14,927 bases of DNA, from assembly GCA_030637205.1 (NCBI GenBank), contig DAOVVL010000010.1:1-14927 (forward strand). The letters are read 5' to 3'. The notes below the pieces were generated by a model that made no database searches, was not told where the DNA came from, and worked only from the letters and a program-made list of their open reading frames with translations. This DNA comes from Thalassospiraceae bacterium (GTDB taxonomy: Bacteria > Pseudomonadota > Alphaproteobacteria > Rhodospirillales > Magnetovibrionaceae). This document shows, piece by piece, positions 1-6,435 of this stretch; position 1 is the stretch's first letter; each line of letters starts with the position of its first letter. A program made the position numbers and the translations under genes.

Positions 1-40
1 AGGCGGCAACAAAAGAAGCGACGCTGGCGGTTTGGGTCAT
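1..40 (-). CDS. N-terminal fragment of an unidentified gene, possibly a carbon-nitrogen hydrolase
   Basis: An ATG at 38-40 on the minus strand opens a frame reading MTQTASVASFVAA before the window edge cuts it. It lies 27 bases downstream of the grxC stop on the same strand, so it is probably co-transcribed with grxC. Thirteen residues are too few to identify a family. The suggestion of a nitrilase/carbon-nitrogen hydrolase rests only on gene order: in many alphaproteobacteria a gene of that family follows comF and grxC. No good Shine-Dalgarno sequence is visible in the 27-base gap, so the start is uncertain. Confidence 0.35.
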   Translation of the reverse strand, partial: MTQTASVASFVAA

Positions 41-67
41 TGGACAGGCTTACCGCTTTGCTGGGGC

Positions 68-325
68 TTAGTGGGCGGCAAGCATACCATCTAGCTCGCC
101 ATCGAAATCAAGCTCGTACAGCTCATCGCTGCCGCCAATGGATTTTCCATTGATGAAAATTTGCGGCACCGTGCGCCGACCCGAGCGTTGTTCCATTTCT
201 TGGCGCTTTTCGCTCTTCATCAGGACATTGATCTCGGTAAATTTCACACCCTTCTTGCTAAGCAACGACTTGGCACGATGGCAATATCCGCAGATGGGCG
301 ATACGTAAATTTCAACTTTGGCCAT
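68..325 (-). CDS. grxC: Glutaredoxin 3 (dithiol glutaredoxin)
   Basis: A small cytosolic thiol-disulfide oxidoreductase that uses glutathione to reduce protein disulfides and mixed disulfides. The 85-residue length is normal for GrxC. The active site is CGYC at residues 12-15, just after the first beta strand (VEIYVSP); the dithiol form separates it from CGFS monothiol glutaredoxins that handle Fe-S clusters. TVPQIF at 52-57 contains the cis-proline and GGSDEL at 64-69 is the glutathione-binding turn. The ATG is supported by a GGAGA about 7 bases upstream. It lies 114 bases downstream of comF on the same strand, an arrangement common in alphaproteobacteria. All expected family residues are present, so the assignment is firm. 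Confidence 0.95.
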   Translation of the reverse strand: MAKVEIYVSPICGYCHRAKSLLSKKGVKFTEINVLMKSEKRQEMEQRSGRRTVPQIFINGKSIGGSDELYELDFDGELDGMLAAH

Positions 326-392
326 AAAGGCTCTCCAATTTTATTGCCGCCAGCGTCCCCGATATAGAGATCAGGCGGACTAGATATCACAT

Positions 393-428
393 TTAGCTAA
401 TATATAGCCTGTTTGTGGGCCGGCGCAA
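393..428 (-). promoter_or_regulatory. Candidate promoter for grxC
   Basis: In the 114-base comF-grxC gap, the minus strand carries TTGCGC (423-428) and TATATT (399-404), separated by 18 bases. The -10 matches the consensus at 5 of 6 positions, the -35 only at TTG. It would give a leader of about 68 bases before grxC. The gap is AT-rich around 380-410. Read-through from comF is the alternative. Confidence 0.25.
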
Positions 429-439
429 ACCATCGCCAA

Positions 440-1240
440 TCAGGTGCGCACCACGCGCGCCAGCGTCAGCACATCGACCTGTCTGGCCCCCGCGCTCAGC
501 AAGGCTTTGGCCGCCGTTCCCACGGTCGCCCCGGTGGTCAGCACATCGTCGATCAGCAACACACATTTGCCCTCAAGGGCCGCCATTTGATGCGACGGCA
601 CGCGAAAGACGCCCTGAACGTTCAAAAATCGGGCCCTGCGGCCCAGCCGCCCCTGGCTTTTGGACCGTTTAGGCCGCACCAGCAATTGCGGCGCAAAGGG
701 CACAGCCGCGCGGTTGGATAAGGCGCGCGCTATTTCCGCCGCCTGATTGTAGCGTCGCGTATATAGCCGCATCCAGTGCAGCGGCACCGGAACGATGACA
801 TCCGCATCCCCGATCAGCTCAGCCCCGGCGCGTTCCAGCCAGGCGGCAAATAACGGCGCCCAATCAGTGCGATCGGCATGTTTGAAGGCCAAAACCAGAT
901 CGCGCGAAGCATCATCGTATGAAAAAGCCGCCCGCGCGCGCTTCCACGGCGGGTGTTCACGGGCGCAATCGCCGCACAGGGTTTCTTCGCCGCCCAATGG
1001 GCCGACCTGAAAGGTGAACGGAAACCCACACGTTGAACATTGCGGATTGCCTAAAAAGGTAATGCGTTCCCAGCAATCGGGGCACAGCCCACCGGGTGCA
1101 GACACCTGAGCCCGACATCCGGGGCACGTCGGCGGCAACAACCATTCCAGCGCCCGCGTCGCGACCTGGGCAAACGGCTTGCCCGGCTCAGCCCCGGAGC
1201 CAGATAAAGCCCGGTGGCGCCCAGTTTCAGGATCGTCCAT
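440..1240 (-). CDS. comF: ComF family protein (zinc-ribbon plus phosphoribosyltransferase-like domain)
   Basis: ComF proteins take part in DNA uptake in competent bacteria and are widespread in species not known to be competent, where the role is unclear. Counting from the upstream ATG at 1279, four CxxC pairs (residues 52/55, 66/69, 81/84, 102/105) form the N-terminal zinc-binding part, and the PRPP-binding signature VLLIDDVLTTGAT lies at 240-252. The Y-T-R-R-Y-N-Q-A segment before it is typical of the family. I prefer the ATG at 1240 (266 residues), which has a purine-rich GGGGA about 5 bases upstream. The ATG at 1279 (279 residues) has no Shine-Dalgarno and adds 13 residues that look non-conserved. 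The gene diverges from the TPR-sulfotransferase gene and precedes grxC. Family certain, start uncertain. Confidence 0.92.
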   Translation of the reverse strand: MDDPETGRHRALSGSGAEPGKPFAQVATRALEWLLPPTCPGCRAQVSAPGGLCPDCWERITFLGNPQCSTCGFPFTFQVGPLGGEETLCGDCAREHPPWKRARAAFSYDDASRDLVLAFKHADRTDWAPLFAAWLERAGAELIGDADVIVPVPLHWMRLYTRRYNQAAEIARALSNRAAVPFAPQLLVRPKRSKSQGRLGRRARFLNVQGVFRVPSHQMAALEGKCVLLIDDVLTTGATVGTAAKALLSAGARQVDVLTLARVVRT

Positions 1241-1278
1241 GAATTTCCCCAAATCCCCGCAGTTTCCCCGATTACCCA

Positions 1279-1314
1279 TCGTGGCATCTTATCAATGGCG
1301 GGGGCATGTGTCAT
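1279..1314 (-). promoter_or_regulatory. Candidate promoter for comF
   Basis: On the minus strand ATGACA (1309-1314, 5 of 6 to TTGACA) and TAAGAT (1286-1291, 4 of 6 to TATAAT) are separated by exactly 17 bases. Transcription would begin near 1279-1280. That gives a 39-base leader with a Shine-Dalgarno if translation starts at 1240, or a leaderless mRNA if it starts at 1279. The element overlaps the candidate promoter of the diverging gene. Confidence 0.4.
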
Positions 1315-1325
1315 ATAGATAGCCA
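1289..1325 (+). promoter_or_regulatory. Candidate promoter for the TPR-sulfotransferase gene, possibly leaderless
   Basis: TATAGA at 1314-1319 lies 5 bases before the ATG at 1325, and TTATCA at 1289-1294 is a possible -35 with a long 19-base spacer. No Shine-Dalgarno precedes the ATG, and the next in-frame ATG (residue 54) falls inside the second TPR. A leaderless transcript would explain both. The boxes are imperfect, so this is tentative. Confidence 0.3.
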
Positions 1326-3088
1326 TGAACAACCCTGATAGCCAAACTCCGGCCCCCAGCCAAAGCCAAGCCCTTAAGGAACTGGAAAACGCGCGCGCCC
1401 TGCACCGCAAGGGCGACCTGGACGCGGCTGAACCGGTGTACCGCAAATTCACCCAGAGCCACCCCGAACTGGCCGATCCGTGGATGTTGTTGGGGGTCGT
1501 GCAACTTCAGCGCGGCCAGCCGGCAGACGCCGTGGCGCAATTTCTAGAAGCCATCAAGCGCGACCCCGCCAATGCGTTTGCGCTTGGCAATCTGGGTGCG
1601 GCATACCTGCAACTGCAAAAATTCAAAGAAGCCGAAGACGCCTTGAAAAAAGCGATTGCGATAGATCCCGGCATGATCGAAGCGCATTACAACCTGGGTA
1701 CACTGTATGCCACCCTTTCCAAAACCGATCTGGCGGTGCGTGAATTTGATATCGTGCTGATGGCCAAGCCCGGCCATTCCAAAGCATTAATCAACAAGGG
1801 CCGCGCATATATGGATTGTGGCAGACTTGCAGATGCAGAAAAATGTTTTCGCAAGGCCATCAAATTTTTGCCTGATGATCTAAAGGCGCAATGCAACCTG
1901 GTCATCGTTCTGGAACAGCAAAACCGGCTGGATGAAGCGGCGGCGCTTTCAAAGGCGCTCATGAAAAATCACGCCGAGAATCCGTATGCGCTGTTTATTT
2001 CGGCGATTATCGACCAGCGGCAAAAGCGTCCCGAACAGGCCTACAAAAAACTCTCCGCGTTGTTTTCGGTGCCGCAAAACAACACGCCATTTTTCAGGCG
2101 TGGCCATTATACCGTCGCCCAGACTTTGCACGATATGAACCGTTTTGATGAAGCCTTTGAAGCCTATGAGGACGCCAACAAAATCCAGCTTGAGGCGGCC
2201 CGCCAAAAAGGCATCGACCCGGCAACGTATCGGGGTGAAGCGGCCCACGCGCGCGAAGTTCAAAAAAATGATCCGGCCCTGCCCGGACCTGGTGGCATAA
2301 AAGGCGAGCCACGCCAGCCGGTTTTCTTTGTCGGCTTTCCCCGGTCCGGCACCACACTGTTTGAACAAATGCTCGCCGCCCACCCTGACATCGTCACGGC
2401 CGGCGAAAGAACACCCCTGACCGCGATGAAAAATGCGATGCTTGTCGATGCGCAGTTGCCCTGCGGCGATGGGGTCGTGGAATGTCTCAACCAGTTGTCG
2501 GACACGCAACTGATCGCGCTTAGAAAAATATATTGGAAAAATATTGAAACCAATGTCGCCCCCATAGGCGACAAGCTTCTGGTGGACAAGATGCCATTAA
2601 ATATTACGCACTTGCCGCTGGCGCAACGCTTGTTCCCCGATGCTAAAGTGGTGATGGCGCTGCGCGATCCGCGCGATGCGGTATTGAGCTGTTATATGCA
2701 GTTTTTCATGAACAATGATGCCATGCCCAACTTCACGAGGCTCGATACCACGGCTGAGGTCTATGACATTGTCATGGGCATGTGGCTGGAACTGCGCGAA
2801 AGCCTGAACCTGAACTGGATCGAATTTCACTACGAAGATCTGGTCGTCGACATGAAAGGCACCCTCGACCCGGTGTTGGATTTCATCGGCGTGGACTGGA
2901 CGGACGAGCTGAATACGTACCGCGAAAAGGCCGCCAAAAGCAAAATCAACACGCCCAGCTATACCACCGTGGGCGAAAAACTATTTACCCACGCGTCTGG
3001 GCGGTGGCGAAATTACGAAAAGCATCTGGACCCGGTGCTGCAAACGCTGGCGCCTTATATAAAAGCCTTTGGTTATGAGGAAACCTGA
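1325..3088 (+). CDS. TPR-repeat sulfotransferase fusion protein
   Basis: A 587-residue cytosolic-looking protein without signal peptide or membrane segment. Residues about 16-280 hold a run of roughly seven or eight 34-residue TPR units (for example LGNLGAAYLQLQKFKEAEDA), which usually bind partner proteins. Residues about 330-580 form a PAPS-dependent sulfotransferase of the Sulfotransfer_3 type. The 5'-phosphosulfate loop reads GFPRSGTT at 337-344. The 3'-phosphate site reads RDPRDAVLS at 447-455, with the expected R447 and S455. YEDL and the C-terminal GRWRNYEKHL also fit the family. The acceptor (protein, glycan or small molecule) cannot be told. Its stop overlaps the next ATG by one base, so translation is probably coupled to the methyltransferase gene. 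It seems inserted between comF and that methyltransferase. Confidence 0.88.
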   Translation: MNNPDSQTPAPSQSQALKELENARALHRKGDLDAAEPVYRKFTQSHPELADPWMLLGVVQLQRGQPADAVAQFLEAIKRDPANAFALGNLGAAYLQLQKFKEAEDALKKAIAIDPGMIEAHYNLGTLYATLSKTDLAVREFDIVLMAKPGHSKALINKGRAYMDCGRLADAEKCFRKAIKFLPDDLKAQCNLVIVLEQQNRLDEAAALSKALMKNHAENPYALFISAIIDQRQKRPEQAYKKLSALFSVPQNNTPFFRRGHYTVAQTLHDMNRFDEAFEAYEDANKIQLEAARQKGIDPATYRGEAAHAREVQKNDPALPGPGGIKGEPRQPVFFVGFPRSGTTLFEQMLAAHPDIVTAGERTPLTAMKNAMLVDAQLPCGDGVVECLNQLSDTQLIALRKIYWKNIETNVAPIGDKLLVDKMPLNITHLPLAQRLFPDAKVVMALRDPRDAVLSCYMQFFMNNDAMPNFTRLDTTAEVYDIVMGMWLELRESLNLNWIEFHYEDLVVDMKGTLDPVLDFIGVDWTDELNTYREKAAKSKINTPSYTTVGEKLFTHASGRWRNYEKHLDPVLQTLAPYIKAFGYEET

Positions 3089-4011
3089 TGAACGAAGTCA
3101 TGCAGGTTTTTGATCGCCGCACGGTACAGCTGCACCGCGACCGCGCGGCGGCGAAACTCGACGGACACGACTTTTTATTCCTCGAAACAGCCGAACGCCT
3201 GTGCGACCGCCTTGATGATATAAAGCGCAGTTTTAACACCGCGCTGGATCTGGGGTGTCATGGTGGTGAAGTCGGGCGGCGTTTAAACGGGCGCGGCGGC
3301 ATCGAAACACTTGTTCAGGCTGATTTTTCAACTGCCATGGCGGCGCGCGCAGCCAACAACAGTGATCGCGCAACACCAACATTGAGCGTCGATGAAGAAA
3401 ACCTTGCGTTCAAGGATGCGTCTTTTGATCTGGTGTTATCGAATTTGTCCATGCACTGGGTCAATGATTTGCCCGGCGCACTGATCCAGATCAGAAAAGC
3501 CCTGAAACCCGACGGCCTGATGATTGTTTCCATGTTGGCCGAGCGCACCTTGTGGGAACTACGCGAAAGCCTGATGGCCGCCGAGATCGAGGTCGAGGGC
3601 GGCATGAGCCCGCGGGTATCGCCTTTTGCCACGGTGCAGGATTTAGGATCGCTGCTGGGCCGCGCGGGATTTGCCCTTCCGGTACTTGATACCGATACCA
3701 TCACGGTCAGCTATCCGGATGCTTTTAAATTAATGGCCGACCTGCGGGCCATGGGCGAAGCGGGCGCGGTTGCCGGGCGGCGCAAGCAGTTCACCCGCGA
3801 AGACACAATTTTGCGCGCGGCCAGTTATTACCGCGAAAAATTTGCCGACGCAGATCAGCAAGACCGCATCCCGGCCACCTTTGATATTGTCACCATGACC
3901 GCATGGGCGCCGGGGCCAAACCAGCCCCAGCCCCTTGAACCGGGATCGGGAGAAATAAATTTGTCACTCGCTCTTGATGGCAAGCTTGATAACGGTGACA
4001 AGAAAACTTAA
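3088..4011 (+). CDS. SAM-dependent methyltransferase-fold protein, NDUFAF5-like
   Basis: A 307-residue class I methyltransferase-fold protein. The opening segment with VFDRRTVQLHRDRAA and FLFLETAERLCDRL is characteristic of the bacterial relatives of mitochondrial NDUFAF5, which hydroxylates an arginine of the complex I subunit NDUFS7 (NuoB in bacteria). That role is inferred here, not shown; BioC is a more distant relative. The SAM-binding motif I is ALDLGCHGGEVG from residue 52, with histidine in the glycine-rich loop. FDLVLSNLSMHWVNDLPG is the post-I region. The ATG overlaps the preceding TGA as TGATG, so it needs no Shine-Dalgarno of its own. The last 30 or so residues, after the match ends, are low in complexity and probably disordered. 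It sits 10 bases before sfsA. Confidence 0.85.
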   Translation: MNEVMQVFDRRTVQLHRDRAAAKLDGHDFLFLETAERLCDRLDDIKRSFNTALDLGCHGGEVGRRLNGRGGIETLVQADFSTAMAARAANNSDRATPTLSVDEENLAFKDASFDLVLSNLSMHWVNDLPGALIQIRKALKPDGLMIVSMLAERTLWELRESLMAAEIEVEGGMSPRVSPFATVQDLGSLLGRAGFALPVLDTDTITVSYPDAFKLMADLRAMGEAGAVAGRRKQFTREDTILRAASYYREKFADADQQDRIPATFDIVTMTAWAPGPNQPQPLEPGSGEINLSLALDGKLDNGDKKT

Positions 4012-4021
4012 ATATGCGTCT

Positions 4022-4732
4022 ATGAAATTTGAAACCCCGCTCATCGAAGGTCGCCTGATCAAACGCTACAAGCGTTTTCTGGCAGACATTGAATTGGAAG
4101 ACGGCTCCATCGTCGTCGCGCACTGTGCCAATTCCGGCTCCATGCTTTCGGTCAACGATGCAGGCGCGCGGGTGTGGCTGACGCCCAATGACAATCCCAA
4201 GCGAAAGCTGAAGTTTACGTGGGAGATTGTAAAAATCGGCAAGGCCATGGTTGGCATCAATACCCAACATCCCAACCGCATCGTGGCAGAGGCCATTGAG
4301 GCGGGCGAGATCAAGGAGCTTAAGGGCTACACAGGGCTCAAGCGCGAAGTGAAATACGGCAAAAACTCGCGCATTGATATGCTCCTGACATCTGAGGACA
4401 AACCCGATTGTTATGTCGAGGTCAAAAACGTCACCATGAAGCGTGACCGCGCCCGTTCCGCGCCTGCCGAATTTCCCGATGCGGTCACGGCGCGTGGCGC
4501 CAAGCATCTGGACGAGCTGGCCGATATGGTAGCCCTTGGCCACCGCGCGGTGATGTTTTACCTGATCCAGCGCACCGACGCCGATGGCTTCACCATTGCC
4601 GCCGATATCGACCCGACTTACGCCGAACGCCTTGAAAAGGCGCAAAAAAGTGGAGTTGAGGTGGTGGCCTATGGCTGTAGCGTGAGCCCTAAAAAAATCA
4701 CCATTTCCAGACCCGCCAAGTATCTGGGTTAA
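4022..4732 (+). CDS. sfsA: SfsA family protein (sugar fermentation stimulation protein A homolog)
   Basis: SfsA was named for boosting maltose use in E. coli; the family has an N-terminal OB-like part and a PD-(D/E)XK nuclease-like domain, and its physiological role is unsettled. From the ATG at 4022 the protein has 236 residues, the usual length, and begins MKFETPLIEGRLIKRYKRF as family members do. An in-frame TTG at 3974 would add 16 residues inside the preceding gene, so I rejected it. The nuclease-like signature is visible as D119 (SRIDMLL), E133 and K135 (YVEVKNVTM), followed by FPDAVTARGAKHLDEL. No clear Shine-Dalgarno precedes the ATG, which is 10 bases after the methyltransferase stop; re-initiation is likely. 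The order sfsA-map-radC is common in alphaproteobacteria. Confidence 0.93.
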   Translation: MKFETPLIEGRLIKRYKRFLADIELEDGSIVVAHCANSGSMLSVNDAGARVWLTPNDNPKRKLKFTWEIVKIGKAMVGINTQHPNRIVAEAIEAGEIKELKGYTGLKREVKYGKNSRIDMLLTSEDKPDCYVEVKNVTMKRDRARSAPAEFPDAVTARGAKHLDELADMVALGHRAVMFYLIQRTDADGFTIAADIDPTYAERLEKAQKSGVEVVAYGCSVSPKKITISRPAKYLG

Positions 4733-4735
4733 AGT

Positions 4736-4761
4736 CCTTAACCGGTATTGAGCTGGTAAGG
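4736..4761 (+). other. Imperfect hairpin after sfsA
   Basis: CCTTAACC (4736-4743) pairs with GGTAAGG (4755-4761) if one A is bulged, with an 11-base loop. It follows the sfsA stop by three bases but is followed by an A-run rather than a T-run, so it is not a canonical terminator for sfsA. It may stabilise the 3' end of the mRNA, or be chance. Confidence 0.25.
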
Positions 4762-4782
4762 GCAAAAAAAGACCCTATATAA

Positions 4783-4813
4783 TTAACGTTTATTAGCGGG
4801 TGGTGCCTATAAT
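4783..4813 (+). promoter_or_regulatory. Candidate promoter for map
   Basis: A perfect TATAAT lies at 4808-4813, with TTAACG (4783-4788, 4 of 6) 19 bases upstream. Transcription would start near 4820, about 35 bases before the map ATG at 4854. The position rules against the in-frame GTG at 4800 as the map start when this promoter is used. Confidence 0.35.
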
Positions 4814-4853
4814 CGCCAACCGGGGCCAACCTGAAACGAGACCGACCAAAACC

Positions 4854-5648
4854 ATGCACGAAACCAAACGTATCACCATCCATTCCGCACAGGATTTTGA
4901 AGGCATGCGCAAGGCTGGCCTTCTGGCCGCCCAGACGCTGGACCTGTTGGCGCCCCATGTGGTGCCCGGTGTCAGCACCGAAGAGCTGAACCAGATTTGC
5001 CACGACTTCATTCTTGAAAACGGCGCGACGCCATCGCCGCTGAACTACCGGGGCTTTCCCAAATCCATCTGCACGTCCATCAACCATGTGGTCTGTCACG
5101 GTATTCCCGGCGAAAAAAGCTTAAGCGATGGCGACATCGTCAATATCGACGTCACCGTCACCTTAGATGGCTGGTTTGGCGACACGTCGCGCATGTACAC
5201 CGTTGGCAAGGCCAACGTAAAAGCCACGCGCCTGATCGACATCACCTATCAAGCCATGTGGAAAGGCATCGAAGCCGTCAGGCCCGGCGCCACCACCGGC
5301 GATATCGGCCACGCCATTCAGACGTTCGCTGAAAAAAACCGCTGCTCGGTGGTTCGCGATTTTTGCGGCCACGGATTGGGCCGGGTATTTCACGATGCGC
5401 CCAACATCATGCATTTTGGCAACCCCGGCGAAGGCCCCGAATTAAAAGAAGGCATGTTTTTCACCATCGAGCCAATGATCAACCTTGGGAAACACGATGT
5501 GAAAATTCTTTCCGACGGCTGGACCGCGGTGACCAAGGACCGTTCGCTTTCCGCCCAGTTCGAACATTCCATCGCGGTGACCCGGGATGGCTTTGAGGTC
5601 TTTACCAAATCACCCGCCGGGCTGGATTCACCGCCCTATAACGTCTAG
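4854..5648 (+). CDS. map: Type I methionine aminopeptidase
   Basis: A cytosolic metalloenzyme that removes the initiator methionine from nascent proteins. From ATG 4854 it has 264 residues, the normal size. The five metal ligands are all present: D99 (NIDVTVT), D110 (FGDTSR), H173 (GHGLGR), E206 (FTIEPM) and E237 (QFEHSI), matching E. coli D97, D108, H171, E204 and E235 with a shift of two. An in-frame GTG-GTG at 4800 would add 18 residues, but these do not look like the family, and a TATAAT box lies inside that stretch. The opening MHETKRITIHSAQDFEGMRK is typical of alphaproteobacterial MetAP. The Shine-Dalgarno is weak. It lies between sfsA and radC in a conserved order. Confidence 0.96.
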   Translation: MHETKRITIHSAQDFEGMRKAGLLAAQTLDLLAPHVVPGVSTEELNQICHDFILENGATPSPLNYRGFPKSICTSINHVVCHGIPGEKSLSDGDIVNIDVTVTLDGWFGDTSRMYTVGKANVKATRLIDITYQAMWKGIEAVRPGATTGDIGHAIQTFAEKNRCSVVRDFCGHGLGRVFHDAPNIMHFGNPGEGPELKEGMFFTIEPMINLGKHDVKILSDGWTAVTKDRSLSAQFEHSIAVTRDGFEVFTKSPAGLDSPPYNV

Positions 5649-5688
5649 GTAACCATCAAGGTCTGGCCTGGGGGGGCATCTGAGGGCA

Positions 5689-6384
5689 ATGACCAAATCC
5701 GAAAAGAAAGAAACACCGCACTATGCGGGTCATCGCCAGCGTCTGCGCGAACGTTTTTTGAAAAGCGGCGCCGGTGCGCTGGCCGATTATGAGCTGATCG
5801 AATTGCTGCTTTTTTCCGCCATGCCCAGGCGCGATGTCAAACCGGTGGCCAAGGCACTGTTGAAAAAATTTGGCAGCCTTTCCGCCCTGCTTAATGCCAG
5901 TGCCGCAGAAATCAGCACCGTGGACGGCGTCGGCGAAGTGGCGGCGGTCAACTTGATGGTGACGCACGAAGTGGCGCTGCGCATGTTGGGTGATGATGTG
6001 ATGAACAAGCCCATCTTAAGCAGCTGGGACAACCTGATCGATTACCTGCGCGCCGCCATGGGCCACAACAAAACCGAACAGTTCCGCATTTTGTTTCTCA
6101 ATCGCAAGAACGTGCTGATCGCCGACGAGCTGCAACAGGAAGGCACCATCGACCACACGCCTGTGTATCCGCGCGAAGTCATCAAGCGCGCCCTTGAACT
6201 GGGCGCCAGCGCGCTGATCTTAGTCCACAACCACCCATCGGGCGACACCCAGCCCAGCACCGCCGATATTGAAATGACACAGGAAGTGCAAGACGCCGGC
6301 AAAAAGTTGGGCATCGAGCTGCACGATCACCTGATCATCTCAAAGAACGGCTATACCTCGTTCAAGACGGCAGGGTTTTTATAA
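5689..6384 (+). CDS. radC: RadC family JAB/MPN domain protein
   Basis: RadC proteins carry a JAMM metalloprotease-like domain; the old link to DNA repair was withdrawn for E. coli and the function is unknown. The 231-residue length is typical. The N-terminal part (YAGHRQRLRERFLKSG, then a helix-hairpin-helix-like region ending in ISTVDGVGE) is the UPF0758 domain. The JAMM residues are complete: E151 (QEGTIDH), H180 and H182 (HNHPSGD), S190 and D193. The ATG has a GAGGG a few bases upstream. It begins 40 bases after the map stop, and no terminator is visible between them, so they are probably co-transcribed. Confidence 0.94.
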   Translation: MTKSEKKETPHYAGHRQRLRERFLKSGAGALADYELIELLLFSAMPRRDVKPVAKALLKKFGSLSALLNASAAEISTVDGVGEVAAVNLMVTHEVALRMLGDDVMNKPILSSWDNLIDYLRAAMGHNKTEQFRILFLNRKNVLIADELQQEGTIDHTPVYPREVIKRALELGASALILVHNHPSGDTQPSTADIEMTQEVQDAGKKLGIELHDHLIISKNGYTSFKTAGFL

Positions 6385-6400
6385 ACCAACAATCGCCCGC

Positions 6401-6430
6401 TTGACCCCGGCCCAGCAAGGCTGCACTAAT
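6401..6430 (+). promoter_or_regulatory. Candidate promoter for the MFS gene, placing transcription start at the ATG
   Basis: TTGACC (6401-6406, 5 of 6 to the -35 consensus) and ACTAAT (6425-6430, 4 of 6 to the -10 consensus) are separated by 18 bases. The -10 ends five bases before the ATG at 6436, so RNA would begin at or next to the start codon. No Shine-Dalgarno exists in the short gap after radC, which fits a leaderless message. Confidence 0.4.
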
Positions 6431-6435
6431 CGCAG

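Noticed and set aside
3974..4021. TTG start for sfsA
   Set aside because: It would overlap the methyltransferase gene by 38 bases and add residues absent from the family; ATG 4022 gives the normal length.
3890..4765. Long minus-strand open frame (291 codons) opposite sfsA
   Set aside because: sfsA has clear family motifs on the plus strand; the antisense frame shows no recognisable domain and reflects codon bias.
4776..4783. TATATAAT as a map promoter
   Set aside because: No -35-like hexamer lies 16-19 bases upstream; the nearest (TTGAGC at 4748) is 24 bases away. The TATAAT at 4808 is better placed.
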